Shown piece after piece: positions 9,187 to 18,141 of a stretch of DNA of 64,000 nucleotides. The DNA is taken from assembly GCA_013391385.1 (NCBI GenBank), contig JACBFI010000015.1, positions 1-64,000 on the forward strand. Direction: 5' to 3'. Each line of letters starts with the position of its first letter. Position 1 is the first letter of the stretch. The stretch is from Sediminibacterium sp. Gen4. GTDB lineage: Bacteria > Bacteroidota > Bacteroidia > Chitinophagales > Chitinophagaceae. A model generated the notes under the pieces. That model had not been told where the DNA came from and ran no database searches. It was given only the letters and a program-made list of their open reading frames with translations. A program made the position numbers and the translations under genes.

Positions 9187-9618
9187 CTAGTGTTTGGAGA
9201 GATAAGTAGATAGGTAATGGTTTTCTTTCTGCCGCATCAGTGCGACTTCACTTTTCTTCTTGTCTTTATAACCACACAAATGCAAGGCGCCATGGAAAAT
9301 CACCCTTAGCATTTCCTCCTTGAAAGAAATGCCTAATTGATTGGCATTGTCTTTTACTCGATCTATGCTGATATAAATCTCAGCTTCCACCGGTTGGTCA
9401 GGCTCAGATAGACCAAATGTGATGATATCGGTATAATAATCGTGCGCGAGGAAGTCTCGATTGATGTTTAGCAGATAGGCGTCTGAGCAAAAGACATAGT
9501 TGATATGCGCCAGCTTTTTTTTCTCCCTCTTGAAAATCGTCTCTACAAAACTTTGAATGGTTGTTTTCCCCGACAAAGCCAATTTCCTGTCTGCATACCG
9601 AAACGTTACTCTCTTCAT
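9187..9618 (-). CDS. ybeY: Endoribonuclease YbeY, 16S rRNA maturation
   Basis: Zinc-dependent endoribonuclease of 143 residues needed for 16S rRNA 3'-end maturation and ribosome quality control. The signature HGALHLCGYKDK is the Bacteroidota form of H-x-x-x-H-x-x-G-x-D/K. The preceding strand-turn DYYTDIITFGLSEPD is also typical. The ATG at 9616-9618 (MKRVTF) is chosen because it gives the usual family length. An in-frame start 14 codons upstream would run into the divergent feoA leader. The gene is divergent from feoA with a gap of about 80 bp that must hold both promoters. Confidence 0.92.
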   Translation of the reverse strand: MKRVTFRYADRKLALSGKTTIQSFVETIFKREKKKLAHINYVFCSDAYLLNINRDFLAHDYYTDIITFGLSEPDQPVEAEIYISIDRVKDNANQLGISFKEEMLRVIFHGALHLCGYKDKKKSEVALMRQKENHYLSTYLSKH

Positions 9619-9699
9619 AACCGTATATCTATTACTCCAAAATTCGTAACAAAAGCCCATTCAGCCATGCTACCTTTATATAATATTTATAACCAGGCG

Positions 9700-9927
9700 A
9701 TGAAAAGACTCTCAGATTTAGAAGCAGGACAAAAAGCAGTGATCAATTCTTTTGAAAAAGACGAGATCTTTATCAAGCTCATGGAAATGGGTTGTATTCC
9801 CGGCGAAGTAGTTCAGGTTGAACAAGTGGCTCCGCTGGGTGATCCGATCTCTATTTCTGTGGCCGGTTATCACCTGAGCCTTCGCCTAAGTGAGGCCAGA
9901 AGCATTTTTGTAGAAGACGCGATTTAG
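9700..9927 (+). CDS. feoA: FeoA-domain protein
   Basis: A 75-residue SH3-like FeoA domain: MKRLSDLEAGQKAVI at the start, LMEMGCIPGEVVQV in the middle and AGYHLSLRLSEA near the end. FeoA proteins support the FeoB ferrous iron transporter. No feoB is adjacent: nadD follows 28 bp later. The ATG at 9700 gives the standard length. An ATG at 9667 would add 11 residues, and a TATAAT-like stretch lies between the two, which supports the later start. It could instead be a standalone iron-responsive adaptor. Confidence 0.85.
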   Translation: MKRLSDLEAGQKAVINSFEKDEIFIKLMEMGCIPGEVVQVEQVAPLGDPISISVAGYHLSLRLSEARSIFVEDAI

Positions 9928-9955
9928 TATAATCAATTGATAGTCAATATATTAG

Positions 9956-10525
9956 ATGAATATCGGACTCTATTTTGGCTCTTTTAACCCGGTTCATACC
10001 GGACATTTGATCATCGCATCTCATGTTGTGAACTATACGGATGTACAACAAGTATGGTTGGTGGTTTCTCCGCAAAATCCATTTAAACAGTCCGCATCTT
10101 TATTGAATGAATACGACCGACTTCATTTGGTGAACCTGGCGATCGATGATGAAACACGCATCAAAGCTTCTGATGTAGAATTCAAGTTGCCTCGTCCGTC
10201 GTATACCATCGATACACTCACTTATCTCAAAGAGAAATATCCGCAACACACCTTCAGTATCATCATGGGTAGTGATGGTTTTCAAAACCTGCCCAAATGG
10301 AAGAATGCTGAATTACTCATCAAAGAATATCCCATTATTGTGTATCGCAGACCGGGATTTGAAATCATTGATCATTGGAATGCACGGCTCACCGTGTTGG
10401 ATGCACCGATGCTTGATATTTCTGCAACATTGATTCGCAACAATATCAAAGAAGGAAAATCAATTCGCTATCTCGTTTCGGAAAAAGTGAAGGAGGAGAT
10501 TGAAAGGAATAATTATTATAAGTAG
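9956..10525 (+). CDS. nadD: Nicotinate-nucleotide adenylyltransferase
   Basis: Adenylates nicotinate mononucleotide to deamido-NAD in the NAD synthesis pathway, in the cytoplasm. The nucleotidyltransferase signature FGSFNPVHTGH is at residues 8-18, IIMGSDGFQNLPKWK forms the substrate loop, and the C-terminal ISATLIRNNIKEG matches the ISST-x-IR motif of the family. Length 189 residues is normal. It lies 28 bp after feoA on the same strand, so co-transcription is likely. Confidence 0.95.
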   Translation: MNIGLYFGSFNPVHTGHLIIASHVVNYTDVQQVWLVVSPQNPFKQSASLLNEYDRLHLVNLAIDDETRIKASDVEFKLPRPSYTIDTLTYLKEKYPQHTFSIIMGSDGFQNLPKWKNAELLIKEYPIIVYRRPGFEIIDHWNARLTVLDAPMLDISATLIRNNIKEGKSIRYLVSEKVKEEIERNNYYK

Positions 10526-10531
10526 GATTTT

Positions 10532-10599
10532 ATTGCCACAGAGCGCACAGAAAAACACAGAAAAAATTTTCAGTGTATTTCAGTGTCTTCAGTGGCAAT
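10532..10599. repeat. Imperfect palindrome, dispersed family B
   Basis: Arms containing TTGCCAC and CAGTGGCAA fold back around an AAAAATTTT centre. They share words with the cleaner copy at 13351-13406. It lies between nadD and the S9 peptidase gene and may end the feoA-nadD transcript. Confidence 0.65.
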
Positions 10600-10677
10600 T
10601 CTCTGTTCCATCCACCCATAAAATTCATTTCTCCATCCCCCATTGATACAATAGATTTATTGGATTAAAATTTCCGA

Positions 10678-13113
10678 ATGAAACATACACTGCTTTTTAC
10701 CGGGCTCATGTTGGTATGCTTGTCCTCATTTGCCCAGTTGACCGTTGAAAAAATCATGCGTGATCCGAAATGGATCGGCACTTCGCCCTCTAATGTTTTC
10801 TGGAGCGCAGACAGCAAGAAAATTTATTTCAGCTGGAACCCCGATAAAAAAATATCCGACTCCACTTATGTCTACACTATTGGTGCCAACGGAGCACCGG
10901 TACCTGCGTCATTGCAAGAAGTACAATTGGCACAAGCACAGAACAACGCTGTGTTCAACGAAGCCCGTACTAAAATGTTATATGCTTTGCGCGGAGATTT
11001 ATACATGGTAGATATCACATCCGGAAAAACCACACGCATCACACAAACGCAAGAACAGGAATTTGCACCACGTTTTATTTTGAATGATGAGTGGGTGGTA
11101 TACAATCGCAATCAGAATTTATTTGCTTGGCATACACAAAATGGAAGCACACTACAATTGACCAATATCAGTCGTGGAACCGAAACAGCTGTTACGGCTA
11201 TGCCTCTTAGTGGTCGTGGTGCCGCGCAATTGGGTGGAGCAAGAAATGTAGCACCCGCTATTGCTGCATTGGTACAATCACAAGAACAATGGTTGCGTGA
11301 TCAGCAACTCGATCTGTTTACAGTGCTGAAAGAAAGAAAAGAAAAAAGAGATGCCCGCACAGAATTCTTACGCGCTAATCGTGATACCGATACTTTAAAA
11401 TTGATCGGTATCGGCGAGAAGCAATTACAAAACTTACAGATCAGTCCGGATGGACGGTTTGTTACCTATCGCTTGTATCAAGCACCTACGAATAGCAAAA
11501 GCACCATCGTTCCGGATTATGTAACGGAAAGCGGATTCACAACCGATATTCCTGCCCGAACAAAAGTGGGCGCACCACTCGGACGTTATGAGTTTTATGT
11601 GTTTGATAAAACAAAAGACAAACTCATGATGCTGGTGGTTGATTCAGCTGCGATTCCGGGTATCATGGATCAGCCGGATTATGTAAAAGATTATCCCAAA
11701 CAATTTGGCAATCGTCGAGCACCGATTCGCGGTGTCATCATCAATGGTCCATATTGGAATGCATCAGGAACGGCGGCGATTGTAGACATCCGTTCTCAAG
11801 ACAATAAAGATCGATGGATCATGCAATTGGATGCAGAAAACGCCAAACTGAAACTGATCGATCGTCAGCGTGATGAAGCATGGATCGGCGGTCCGGGTAT
11901 TAGTGCTTTTGGTGCAACATTGGGTTGGATCAACAACGCCCAATTCTATTTTCAAAGCGAAGCAACCGGCTATTCTCATTTGTATGTGTATGATATGGCA
12001 TCCGGAAGAAAGACAGCGCTGACGGAGGGCAAGTATGAAGTACAATCTGTATCACTGAGTAACAACAAACAACATTTTTATTTACTGACCAATGAAGAGC
12101 ATCCGGGAAAACTCAATTGGTATCGTATCAATAAAGACGGAAGCGGAAAAGAAAAGATCACGAATATGACCGGTGGTTATGAAGTAAGCATGTCGCCGGA
12201 TGAAAAATGGATTGCTTATCGTTATTCTTATAGCAATAAACCTTGGGAGTTGTTTGTACAGGAAAATGCGGCAGGAAAAACAGCAGCACAAATTACCAAC
12301 AAGGCCGTGACAGATGAGTTCAAAGCCTATCCCTGGAGAGATCCAAAAATGATCACCATTCCGGCGCGTGATGGACAACAGATCTATGCACGATTGTACG
12401 AGCCCACCAAAGCCAAGAACAATAAAGCGGCAGTGATCTTTGTACATGGAGCAGGATACTTACAGAACGTACATTATTGGTGGAGTTCTTATTTCCGCGA
12501 ATACATGTTCCATAATTTATTGGCGGATCAGGGATATACTGTGATTGATATTGATTATCGCGCAAGTAGTGGTTATGGAAGAGATTGGAGAACGGGTATC
12601 TATCGACACATGGGTGGCAAGGATCTGGATGATCATGTAGATGCTGCCAAATTCCTAACCAAAAATTATGGTGTTGATGCAGGAAAGATCGGCATCTATG
12701 GCGGAAGCTATGGTGGTTTTATTACACTGATGGGACTCTTCACCACTCCTGATGTGTTTAAAGCCGGCGCCGCATTAAGACCGGTAACAGATTGGGCGCA
12801 TTACAATCATGGTTATACCTCTAATATCTTGAATGAACCTGTGAATGATAGTATTGCTTATGCAAAGTCATCACCCATCAATTTTGCCAATGGACTCAAA
12901 AACCATTTATTGATTTGTCATGGTATGGTGGATGTGAATGTTCATTTCCAGGATGTGGTTCGTTTATCACAAAAGCTAATTGAACTGGGCAAAGACAATT
13001 GGGAGCTGGCAGTATACCCCATGGAAGACCACGGCTTCGTAGAACCCAGCAGCTGGACAGATGAGTATAAGCGAATTTTGAAGTTGTTTAATGAGCGGTT
13101 GTTGAGGAAGTGA
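10678..13113 (+). CDS. Secreted S9 family dipeptidyl peptidase (DPP IV-like)
   Basis: Serine exopeptidase of 811 residues exported by a signal peptide that ends at about SSFAQ (residue 20). Residues about 25-560 form a beta-propeller with repeated WSADSK and SPDEKWIAY motifs. The C-terminal alpha/beta hydrolase domain has the nucleophile GGSYGG with Ser677, Asp752 in HGMVDVNVHF and His785 in MEDHGF. It should cleave dipeptides from oligopeptides in the periplasm, feeding amino-acid catabolism. It stands alone, with a hairpin terminator 55 bp after the stop. Confidence 0.93.
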   Translation: MKHTLLFTGLMLVCLSSFAQLTVEKIMRDPKWIGTSPSNVFWSADSKKIYFSWNPDKKISDSTYVYTIGANGAPVPASLQEVQLAQAQNNAVFNEARTKMLYALRGDLYMVDITSGKTTRITQTQEQEFAPRFILNDEWVVYNRNQNLFAWHTQNGSTLQLTNISRGTETAVTAMPLSGRGAAQLGGARNVAPAIAALVQSQEQWLRDQQLDLFTVLKERKEKRDARTEFLRANRDTDTLKLIGIGEKQLQNLQISPDGRFVTYRLYQAPTNSKSTIVPDYVTESGFTTDIPARTKVGAPLGRYEFYVFDKTKDKLMMLVVDSAAIPGIMDQPDYVKDYPKQFGNRRAPIRGVIINGPYWNASGTAAIVDIRSQDNKDRWIMQLDAENAKLKLIDRQRDEAWIGGPGISAFGATLGWINNAQFYFQSEATGYSHLYVYDMASGRKTALTEGKYEVQSVSLSNNKQHFYLLTNEEHPGKLNWYRINKDGSGKEKITNMTGGYEVSMSPDEKWIAYRYSYSNKPWELFVQENAAGKTAAQITNKAVTDEFKAYPWRDPKMITIPARDGQQIYARLYEPTKAKNNKAAVIFVHGAGYLQNVHYWWSSYFREYMFHNLLADQGYTVIDIDYRASSGYGRDWRTGIYRHMGGKDLDDHVDAAKFLTKNYGVDAGKIGIYGGSYGGFITLMGLFTTPDVFKAGAALRPVTDWAHYNHGYTSNILNEPVNDSIAYAKSSPINFANGLKNHLLICHGMVDVNVHFQDVVRLSQKLIELGKDNWELAVYPMEDHGFVEPSSWTDEYKRILKLFNERLLRK

Positions 13114-13123
13114 GGAGGAGAAG

Positions 13124-13161
13124 AGTGTCCACAGGACTCCGTTGGAGAAAGGTGAAAAGTG
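13124..13161 (+). repeat. Dispersed repeat C (forward copy)
   Basis: The segment contains GTGTCCACAGGACTCC followed by TTGGAGAAAGGTGAAAAGTG. The inverted copy is at 44233-44283. The GGTGAAA word also repeats four times just before the rho stop (13461-13498). Its role is unknown. Confidence 0.7.
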
Positions 13162-13168
13162 TTTTATA

Positions 13169-13202
13169 AAAAAGAGGATTGTAGTAATACATTCCTCTTT
13201 TT
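13169..13202 (+). terminator. Rho-independent terminator of the S9 peptidase gene
   Basis: A 14-bp stem with one mismatch and a 4-nt loop, with an A run before and T run after. It begins 55 bp past the S9 stop. A similar hairpin follows at 13306-13337. Confidence 0.75.
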
Positions 13203-13210
13203 ATTTTATA

Positions 13211-13298
13211 CCTCTGCGTAACTCTGCGCCTAACTCTTTTACCTCTGTGGTTTTTTACCACGGAGTTTCACAGAGTACGGCTCAGAGTGACACGGAGG
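13211..13298. repeat. Long imperfect palindrome, dispersed family A (second copy)
   Basis: Same word order as 9096-9182: CTCTGCGTAACTCTG, ACCTCTGTGG, a T-rich centre, then CCACGGAGTTTCACAGAGTA. Lies between two hairpin terminators in the S9 peptidase-rho gap. Confidence 0.75.
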
Positions 13299-13305
13299 GG
13301 AATAA

Positions 13306-13337
13306 AAAAGCGGAGTGTACTACTACATTCCGCTTTT
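13306..13337 (+). terminator. Second hairpin terminator
   Basis: Arms AAAAGCGGAGTGTA and TACATTCCGCTTTT with one G-T pair and a 4-nt loop. It has the same architecture as 13169-13202 with a different stem sequence. Confidence 0.6.
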
Positions 13338-13350
13338 CTATTCAGTGAAC

Positions 13351-13406
13351 TTCTGTGGTTTCAGTGGCAATAGTTTAATAGAAATGTTGCCACTGAAATC
13401 ACAGAA
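13351..13406. repeat. Palindrome, dispersed family B (second copy)
   Basis: Two 20-nt arms at 13351-13370 and 13387-13406, with one mismatch, based on TTCAGTGGCAA and TTGCCACTGAA, separated by 16 bp. Confidence 0.75.
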
Positions 13407-13428
13407 CAACACAGATGAGGGTTAAAAA

Positions 13429-13455
13429 AAAGTGTTGAGTAACACTCAACACTTT
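13429..13455 (-). terminator. Terminator of rho
   Basis: A perfect 12-bp stem (AAAGTGTTGAGT) with a 3-nt loop and a T-rich tail on the minus strand, 45 bp past the rho stop. The gap between holds four tandem GGTGAAA words. Confidence 0.75.
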
Positions 13456-13499
13456 CATTCTTTTCACTTTTCACCTTTCACCTTTCACCTTTCACCTTC

Positions 13500-15077
13500 T
13501 CATCGATTCATCGACGCCAGAAACTCTTCATTGTCCTTCGTTCCTCTCATGCGTTTCAGCAATTCGTTCATCGACTCTTCGGTGTTCATATCGTTGATAT
13601 ACAAACGAAGAATATTCATGCGTTGTAATACTTCTTTATCGAGTAAGAGATCATCTCTACGTGTAGAAGAACCTACCAGGTCAATAGCAGGGAAAATGCG
13701 CTTGTTCGCTAAACGACGATCCAACAATAATTCCATGTTACCAGTACCCTTGAATTCTTCAAAGATCACTTCATCCATTTTACTACCGGTTTCAATCAAT
13801 GCGGTTGCAAGGATGGTCAGTGAACCACCGTGTTCAATTTTACGTGCAGCACCAAAGAACTGTTTGGGTTTTTGCATGGCATTGGCTTCCACACCACCGC
13901 TCAATACTTTACCACTGGCAGGAGCAACGGTATTGTGTGCGCGCGCCAAACGTGTAATAGAGTCTAATAAGATCACCACATCATGTCCGCACTCTACCAA
14001 ACGTTTTGCTTTTTGTAAAGCGATGGTAGATACTTTCACGTGTTTTTCAGCAGGCTCATCAAAAGTAGAAGCAATCACTTCTGCTTTTACGCTGCGCTCC
14101 ATATCGGTTACCTCTTCCGGACGCTCATCGATCAATACCACCATCAGGTAACATTCCGGATGGTTGGCAGCAATAGCGTTGGCCACTTCTTTCAGCAACA
14201 TGGTCTTACCCACTTTTGGTTGGGCAACGATCAATCCACGCTGACCTTTACCGATGGGGGTAAACAGATCCATGATACGTGTGCTGTAATTATTAGAAGT
14301 GGTAAAAAGGTTTAATTTTTCATAAGGGAACAATGGGGTGAGGTAGTCGAACGGAACGCGATCGCGCACTTCATCCGGACGTTTACCATTGATATGATCC
14401 ACTTTCAATAAGGCGAAATATTTTTCTCCTTCTTTTGGTGGACGAACAGATCCCGAAACGGTATCACCTGTTTTCAGACCAAAGAGTTTGATCTGAGAAG
14501 GAGATACATATACATCATCGGGAGAAGATAAATAGTTATAATCAGAAGAGCGAAGGAAACCATAACCATCTGGCATCATTTCCAATACACCTTCACCGCT
14601 GATTACACCTTCAAACTCAATATTGAATGTAGGTTCTTTGCGCTGGTGACGGTGTTGAGGAGGAGGTGGTGCTTCTTGCGGTAAACCGGTTTCTGGAGTT
14701 GTTTCCGTACTAGTGGTGTTGGTGCTTTCTTCCGTTTGTTCAGGAGCTGTTTCCTGGTTCTCGGTGGGTTGCTTATCGGTACGTGCTTTTTTCACCGGAC
14801 CACGTTTTGCAGCTGCGGCAGGTTTTTCGGGTGCTTCTTGCATCACTTCCGCTTCTTCGGTACCGTTGGCGGTTTTTACCGTAACGGGTTTACGGGCGCG
14901 GGCACCTTTTTTAGCCGCACCATCTTTGGTTTCGCTTGCCTGAACTGCCTGGCTATCAAGGATCTTATAGATCAGTCCTTGCTTGTCTAATTTCTTGGCA
15001 CCCGTAATTTTCAGTTGCTCGGCGATGTCGAGTAACTCGGGCAATAACATGTCATTTAATTGCAGAATATCGTACAT
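13500..15077 (-). CDS. rho: Transcription termination factor Rho
   Basis: Hexameric RNA helicase of 525 residues. The Rho_N helical domain is at residues 3-45. A disordered linker rich in Ala, Thr, Glu and Pro spans about 46-150, typical of Bacteroidota and Actinobacteria. The RNA-binding OB fold is at about 158-232. The ATPase core has Walker A QPKVGKTM at 286-293, [11 protein letters not shown] and the Q/R-loop regions [20 protein letters not shown] and FEEFKGTGN. The start ATG matches the Rho_N domain. It is monocistronic, with a 215-bp gap upstream. Confidence 0.97.
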   Translation of the reverse strand: MYDILQLNDMLLPELLDIAEQLKITGAKKLDKQGLIYKILDSQAVQASETKDGAAKKGARARKPVTVKTANGTEEAEVMQEAPEKPAAAAKRGPVKKARTDKQPTENQETAPEQTEESTNTTSTETTPETGLPQEAPPPPQHRHQRKEPTFNIEFEGVISGEGVLEMMPDGYGFLRSSDYNYLSSPDDVYVSPSQIKLFGLKTGDTVSGSVRPPKEGEKYFALLKVDHINGKRPDEVRDRVPFDYLTPLFPYEKLNLFTTSNNYSTRIMDLFTPIGKGQRGLIVAQPKVGKTMLLKEVANAIAANHPECYLMVVLIDERPEEVTDMERSVKAEVIASTFDEPAEKHVKVSTIALQKAKRLVECGHDVVILLDSITRLARAHNTVAPASGKVLSGGVEANAMQKPKQFFGAARKIEHGGSLTILATALIETGSKMDEVIFEEFKGTGNMELLLDRRLANKRIFPAIDLVGSSTRRDDLLLDKEVLQRMNILRLYINDMNTEESMNELLKRMRGTKDNEEFLASMNR

Positions 15078-15292
15078 AAAGTCTATTGTGGGGAAAAATC
15101 AAATTGTCATCATTCAAATATCCAGTCTAAGGAAAAGTAAACTCAGATCGGAAAATCTATGGGTATTAAAACTGATTGGAAAGAAGATAAACTGATGTGT
15201 CGAGAGCTAAAAGAGGACGATATCAGCTTGGTTTCCGATGCAATGTTAAGCGATTTTCTTAAAAACAAAACAAAAAATCTTACCGAAAATCG

Positions 15293-16276
15293 TTAAAAAT
15301 CGGTGTCATATTGTGTTTTATCAACGATCCTGCTGATCAAACCATCTAATTCCTGAGCACTCTGCCTGAGATATTGTAAAATTTGCTCATTTTCTTCCAG
15401 GGTTTTCCCGTTCAAATCAATGAGATCTACCAATCCTATAATATTGGCAACAGGTCTTCTGATTTCGTGTGATTGAATTTTAGCGATCTCACGGAGAGAA
15501 TCGGCTTGTTTCTGTATTTGTAATTCCTGTTCTTTCCGATTGGTGATATTGATAGAAGCAATAACAATACCCGTTAATTCGCCCTTCTCGTCAAACACAC
15601 CATAATAACGTCTCAAAAACCAACGCGTCTCCCCATCCGGATAGACAAGTTGGTGTTCATGGGAAATGGTTTGTTTTTGCTCTTTCAGTTGTAAAGCATG
15701 TTTCAAAGCAAGCTCACGTTCGGCTTTGGGATAATAATCCGTGAGCTTATCACCTATGGAAAAGCTTTTTCCAAACAATTTTCTCGCATGCTCCTGTGCC
15801 CTACGATTAGCATACCGAATGGTAAAATCATTACTCATATAAATGAGCAAATTATCGGAGCTATTGATGATGGATTGTAAAGTTTGCTCGGAAGCGGTGA
15901 TCTGGTCACGCTTCATTTTCAACTCGGTGATATCTTTAGAAATGCCTACCACATATTCAATAACACTATCGGCATCCATGATAGGAAAGAGTTCACTCAG
16001 GCTGGTAGTGCCGTTTTCAAAACTTTCTTCAAAACTGAGGTTGGAGCGCAAACGAACACATTCGATAAAGCGTTTGCGAATCGTATCTACAATCTGGGTG
16101 TGAAGCATATCCCGGAACTCCCTTCCCACCACCGATTCACGGGTAACATTGAATTTATGGAGATACGCATCATTCACATACTCCATCACAAACTGCTCTC
16201 CCCCCGGTAACACCCGCACAATGAACACAGCATCTGTCGTGAGTTCAATCAATGACCGGAACAAGGATGGTTTCAT
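15293..16276 (-). CDS. PAS-PAS protein with a DHp domain but no ATPase domain
   Basis: A 327-residue soluble sensory protein. The first PAS lies at about 8-118 and the second at about 128-248 (with the PAC-like VYPDGETRWFLRRYYG). The protein then ends in a histidine-kinase dimerisation segment at 262-327 with the H-box QSHEIRRPVANIIG (His270, Glu271). No HATPase_c domain follows: translation stops within 60 residues of the H-box. There is no adjacent response regulator. It may act as a phosphotransfer or dimerisation partner for another kinase, or be a truncated kinase. The frame is clean and no decayed ATPase is visible in the 215 bp downstream, so it is likely a stable short form. Confidence 0.8.
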   Translation of the reverse strand: MKPSLFRSLIELTTDAVFIVRVLPGGEQFVMEYVNDAYLHKFNVTRESVVGREFRDMLHTQIVDTIRKRFIECVRLRSNLSFEESFENGTTSLSELFPIMDADSVIEYVVGISKDITELKMKRDQITASEQTLQSIINSSDNLLIYMSNDFTIRYANRRAQEHARKLFGKSFSIGDKLTDYYPKAERELALKHALQLKEQKQTISHEHQLVYPDGETRWFLRRYYGVFDEKGELTGIVIASINITNRKEQELQIQKQADSLREIAKIQSHEIRRPVANIIGLVDLIDLNGKTLEENEQILQYLRQSAQELDGLISRIVDKTQYDTDF

Positions 16277-16323
16277 TGTGTGTTATAGGATTTGGAGATT
16301 GGTGATAAATATAATGGAAAAAT

Positions 16324-16477
16324 GGTAATCGGGTGATCGGGTGATCAGGTAATCGGGTACTGGGTGCTTTTTGTTGGGATTCTTTTTCTGCATCATTAAT
16401 CAGATTCATAAAAAGTCCATACACCACCCATCACCCGATATCCCGATCACCTGATTACCCGATCACCCGATCACCCT
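16324..16477. repeat. Inverted repeat built of GGGTGATC words
   Basis: The left arm (16324-16366) carries several GGGTGATC or GGTAATC words in tandem. The right arm (16421-16477) carries the reverse complements, CACCCGATCACCCG type. The whole fills most of the gap between the PAS protein gene and asnS and ends 18 bp before the asnS -7 box. Confidence 0.75.
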
Positions 16478-16494
16478 TATCTTCTTTTCCTTCT

Positions 16495-16502
16495 TATCTT
16501 TG
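16495..16502 (+). promoter_or_regulatory. Bacteroidota-type -7 box for asnS
   Basis: TATCTTTG matches the TAnnTTTG consensus exactly, 42 bp before the asnS ATG. No clear TTTG box lies 19-21 bp further upstream, because the repeat occupies that area. Confidence 0.4.
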
Positions 16503-16544
16503 CCGCTCAAAGCCTGAACCACAGGCGTTTCAAAACAGCAAGCA

Positions 16545-17993
16545 ATGTTTAACAAAAGAACCAAGATCAAAGACCTGCTGAGTAGCGGGGTGGCCGGACA
16601 AGAAACCGTTGTGATGGGTTGGGTGCGAACGTTTCGTAACAACCAGTTTATTGCATTGAATGATGGCAGTACCAATAATAATTTACAGGTAGTAACAGAA
16701 TTGGGTTTGTTAGATGATGCTACATTGAAAAGAATCACTACCGGTGCTTCTTTGAAAGTAACGGGTACGGTGGTGCCTTCATTGGGAAAGGGACAGTCGA
16801 TCGAATTAAAAGCAACGCAAGTAGAAATATTGGGGGATAGTGATGCGGAAAAATATCCTTTGCAGCCAAAGAAACATAGTCTTGAATTTTTGAGAGAGAT
16901 CGCACACCTGCGTTTTCGTACCAATACATTTGGTGCTGTGTTTCGTATCAGACATTCGTTGGCGTTTGCGGTACACAAGTTTTTCAATGAAAAAGGATTT
17001 GTGTATTTGCATACACCTATTATTACTGCGAGTGATGCTGAAGGCGCAGGAGAAATGTTTCGTGTAACTACACTTCCTTTTGATAACCCGCCTCGCAAAG
17101 AAGATGGGAGTATTGATTTTGCAGAAGACTTTTTTGGAAAGAGTACCAACCTCACTGTAAGTGGACAATTAGAAGGCGAATTAGGTGCGATGGCGTTTAG
17201 TGAGATTTATACTTTTGGCCCCACCTTCCGTGCAGAGAATTCAAATACGACCAGACACTTGGCAGAATTCTGGATGATAGAACCGGAGATGGCGTTTTAT
17301 GATATTGAAGACAATATGAATCTCGCAGAAGAGTTCATTCAATATTTGATTCGTTATGTGATGCAACACAATGCGGATGATCTGGCGTTTTTGGATCAAC
17401 GATTGGCAGAAGAAGAAAAACAAAAGCCACAAAATGAACGTCAGGAATTTGGATTGTTGGAGAAGTTGAAATTTGTAACGGATAATAGTTTTGAAAGAAT
17501 TACTTACACAGAAGCCATTCAGATATTATTGGATTCACCTGCGTACAAGAAAAAGAAATTCAAGTTTGATGTGAAGTGGGGTATTGATATGCAGAGTGAA
17601 CATGAAAGGTATTTGGTAGAAAAACATTTCAAGAAACCTGTGATTGTAACAGGATATCCTGCCGCCATCAAAGCGTTTTATATGCGCATGAATGACGGAT
17701 GTGAACCCGGAAAAGAAACAGTAGCGGCGATGGATATTTTGGCACCGGGTATTGGAGAAATTGTAGGTGGCTCACAAAGAGAAGAGCGTTTGGAAAAACT
17801 GGAAGCGCGTATGCAAGCCATGCATATACCACTCGAAGAAATGAGTTGGTATTTAGATACCCGTCGCTTCGGAACCGTACCCCACGCAGGTTTCGGTCTC
17901 GGCTTCGAACGCATGGTACAATTTGTTACCGGCATGACGAATATTCGCGATGTCATTGCCTTTGCGCGGACGCCGAAGAATTGTGAGTTTTAA
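16545..17993 (+). CDS. asnS: Asparaginyl-tRNA synthetase
   Basis: Class II aminoacyl-tRNA synthetase of 482 residues charging tRNA-Asn. It has an N-terminal OB-fold anticodon-binding domain ([19 protein letters not shown]), class II motif 2 ([21 protein letters not shown]) and motif 3 ([15 protein letters not shown]) near the C terminus. The Asn form is favoured over Asp by the [14 protein letters not shown] segment. Length and start are normal. It is monocistronic and followed by a long hairpin. Confidence 0.96.
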   Translation: MFNKRTKIKDLLSSGVAGQETVVMGWVRTFRNNQFIALNDGSTNNNLQVVTELGLLDDATLKRITTGASLKVTGTVVPSLGKGQSIELKATQVEILGDSDAEKYPLQPKKHSLEFLREIAHLRFRTNTFGAVFRIRHSLAFAVHKFFNEKGFVYLHTPIITASDAEGAGEMFRVTTLPFDNPPRKEDGSIDFAEDFFGKSTNLTVSGQLEGELGAMAFSEIYTFGPTFRAENSNTTRHLAEFWMIEPEMAFYDIEDNMNLAEEFIQYLIRYVMQHNADDLAFLDQRLAEEEKQKPQNERQEFGLLEKLKFVTDNSFERITYTEAIQILLDSPAYKKKKFKFDVKWGIDMQSEHERYLVEKHFKKPVIVTGYPAAIKAFYMRMNDGCEPGKETVAAMDILAPGIGEIVGGSQREERLEKLEARMQAMHIPLEEMSWYLDTRRFGTVPHAGFGLGFERMVQFVTGMTNIRDVIAFARTPKNCEF

Positions 17994-18006
17994 AGCTACG
18001 AGCTGC

Positions 18007-18091
18007 GAGCCACGAGCTATGAGCTTTTTATTTTTTATTTGAGCAGCAATGGCTCATTTTATACATGTAAAAAGCTCATAGCTCGTGGCTC
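18007..18091 (+). terminator. Long hairpin after asnS (24-bp perfect arms)
   Basis: Arms at 18007-18030 and 18068-18091 are perfect inverted copies built of GAGCTATGAGC and CACGAGC words, and weaker matches extend them outward. The T-rich stretch after the left arm and position just beyond the asnS stop suggest transcription termination. It also overlaps the upstream part of the DUF3050 reading frame. Confidence 0.6.
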
Positions 18092-18141
18092 ATAGCTCAC
18101 AGCTCATTCAACCATTTCCCCTCTCCACACGTATATACAGC

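Noticed and set aside
9505-9699. Long N-terminal extension of the feoA frame
   Set aside because: It overlaps ybeY in antisense and is not part of the FeoA domain; starts at 9700 or 9667 are more likely.
13432-14151. 239-aa open frame on the plus strand
   Set aside because: Antisense to rho and built partly from the GGTGAAA repeat; rho itself is certain.
18085-18141. Upstream start of the DUF3050 frame
   Set aside because: It lies in the right arm of the asnS hairpin and adds non-conserved residues.
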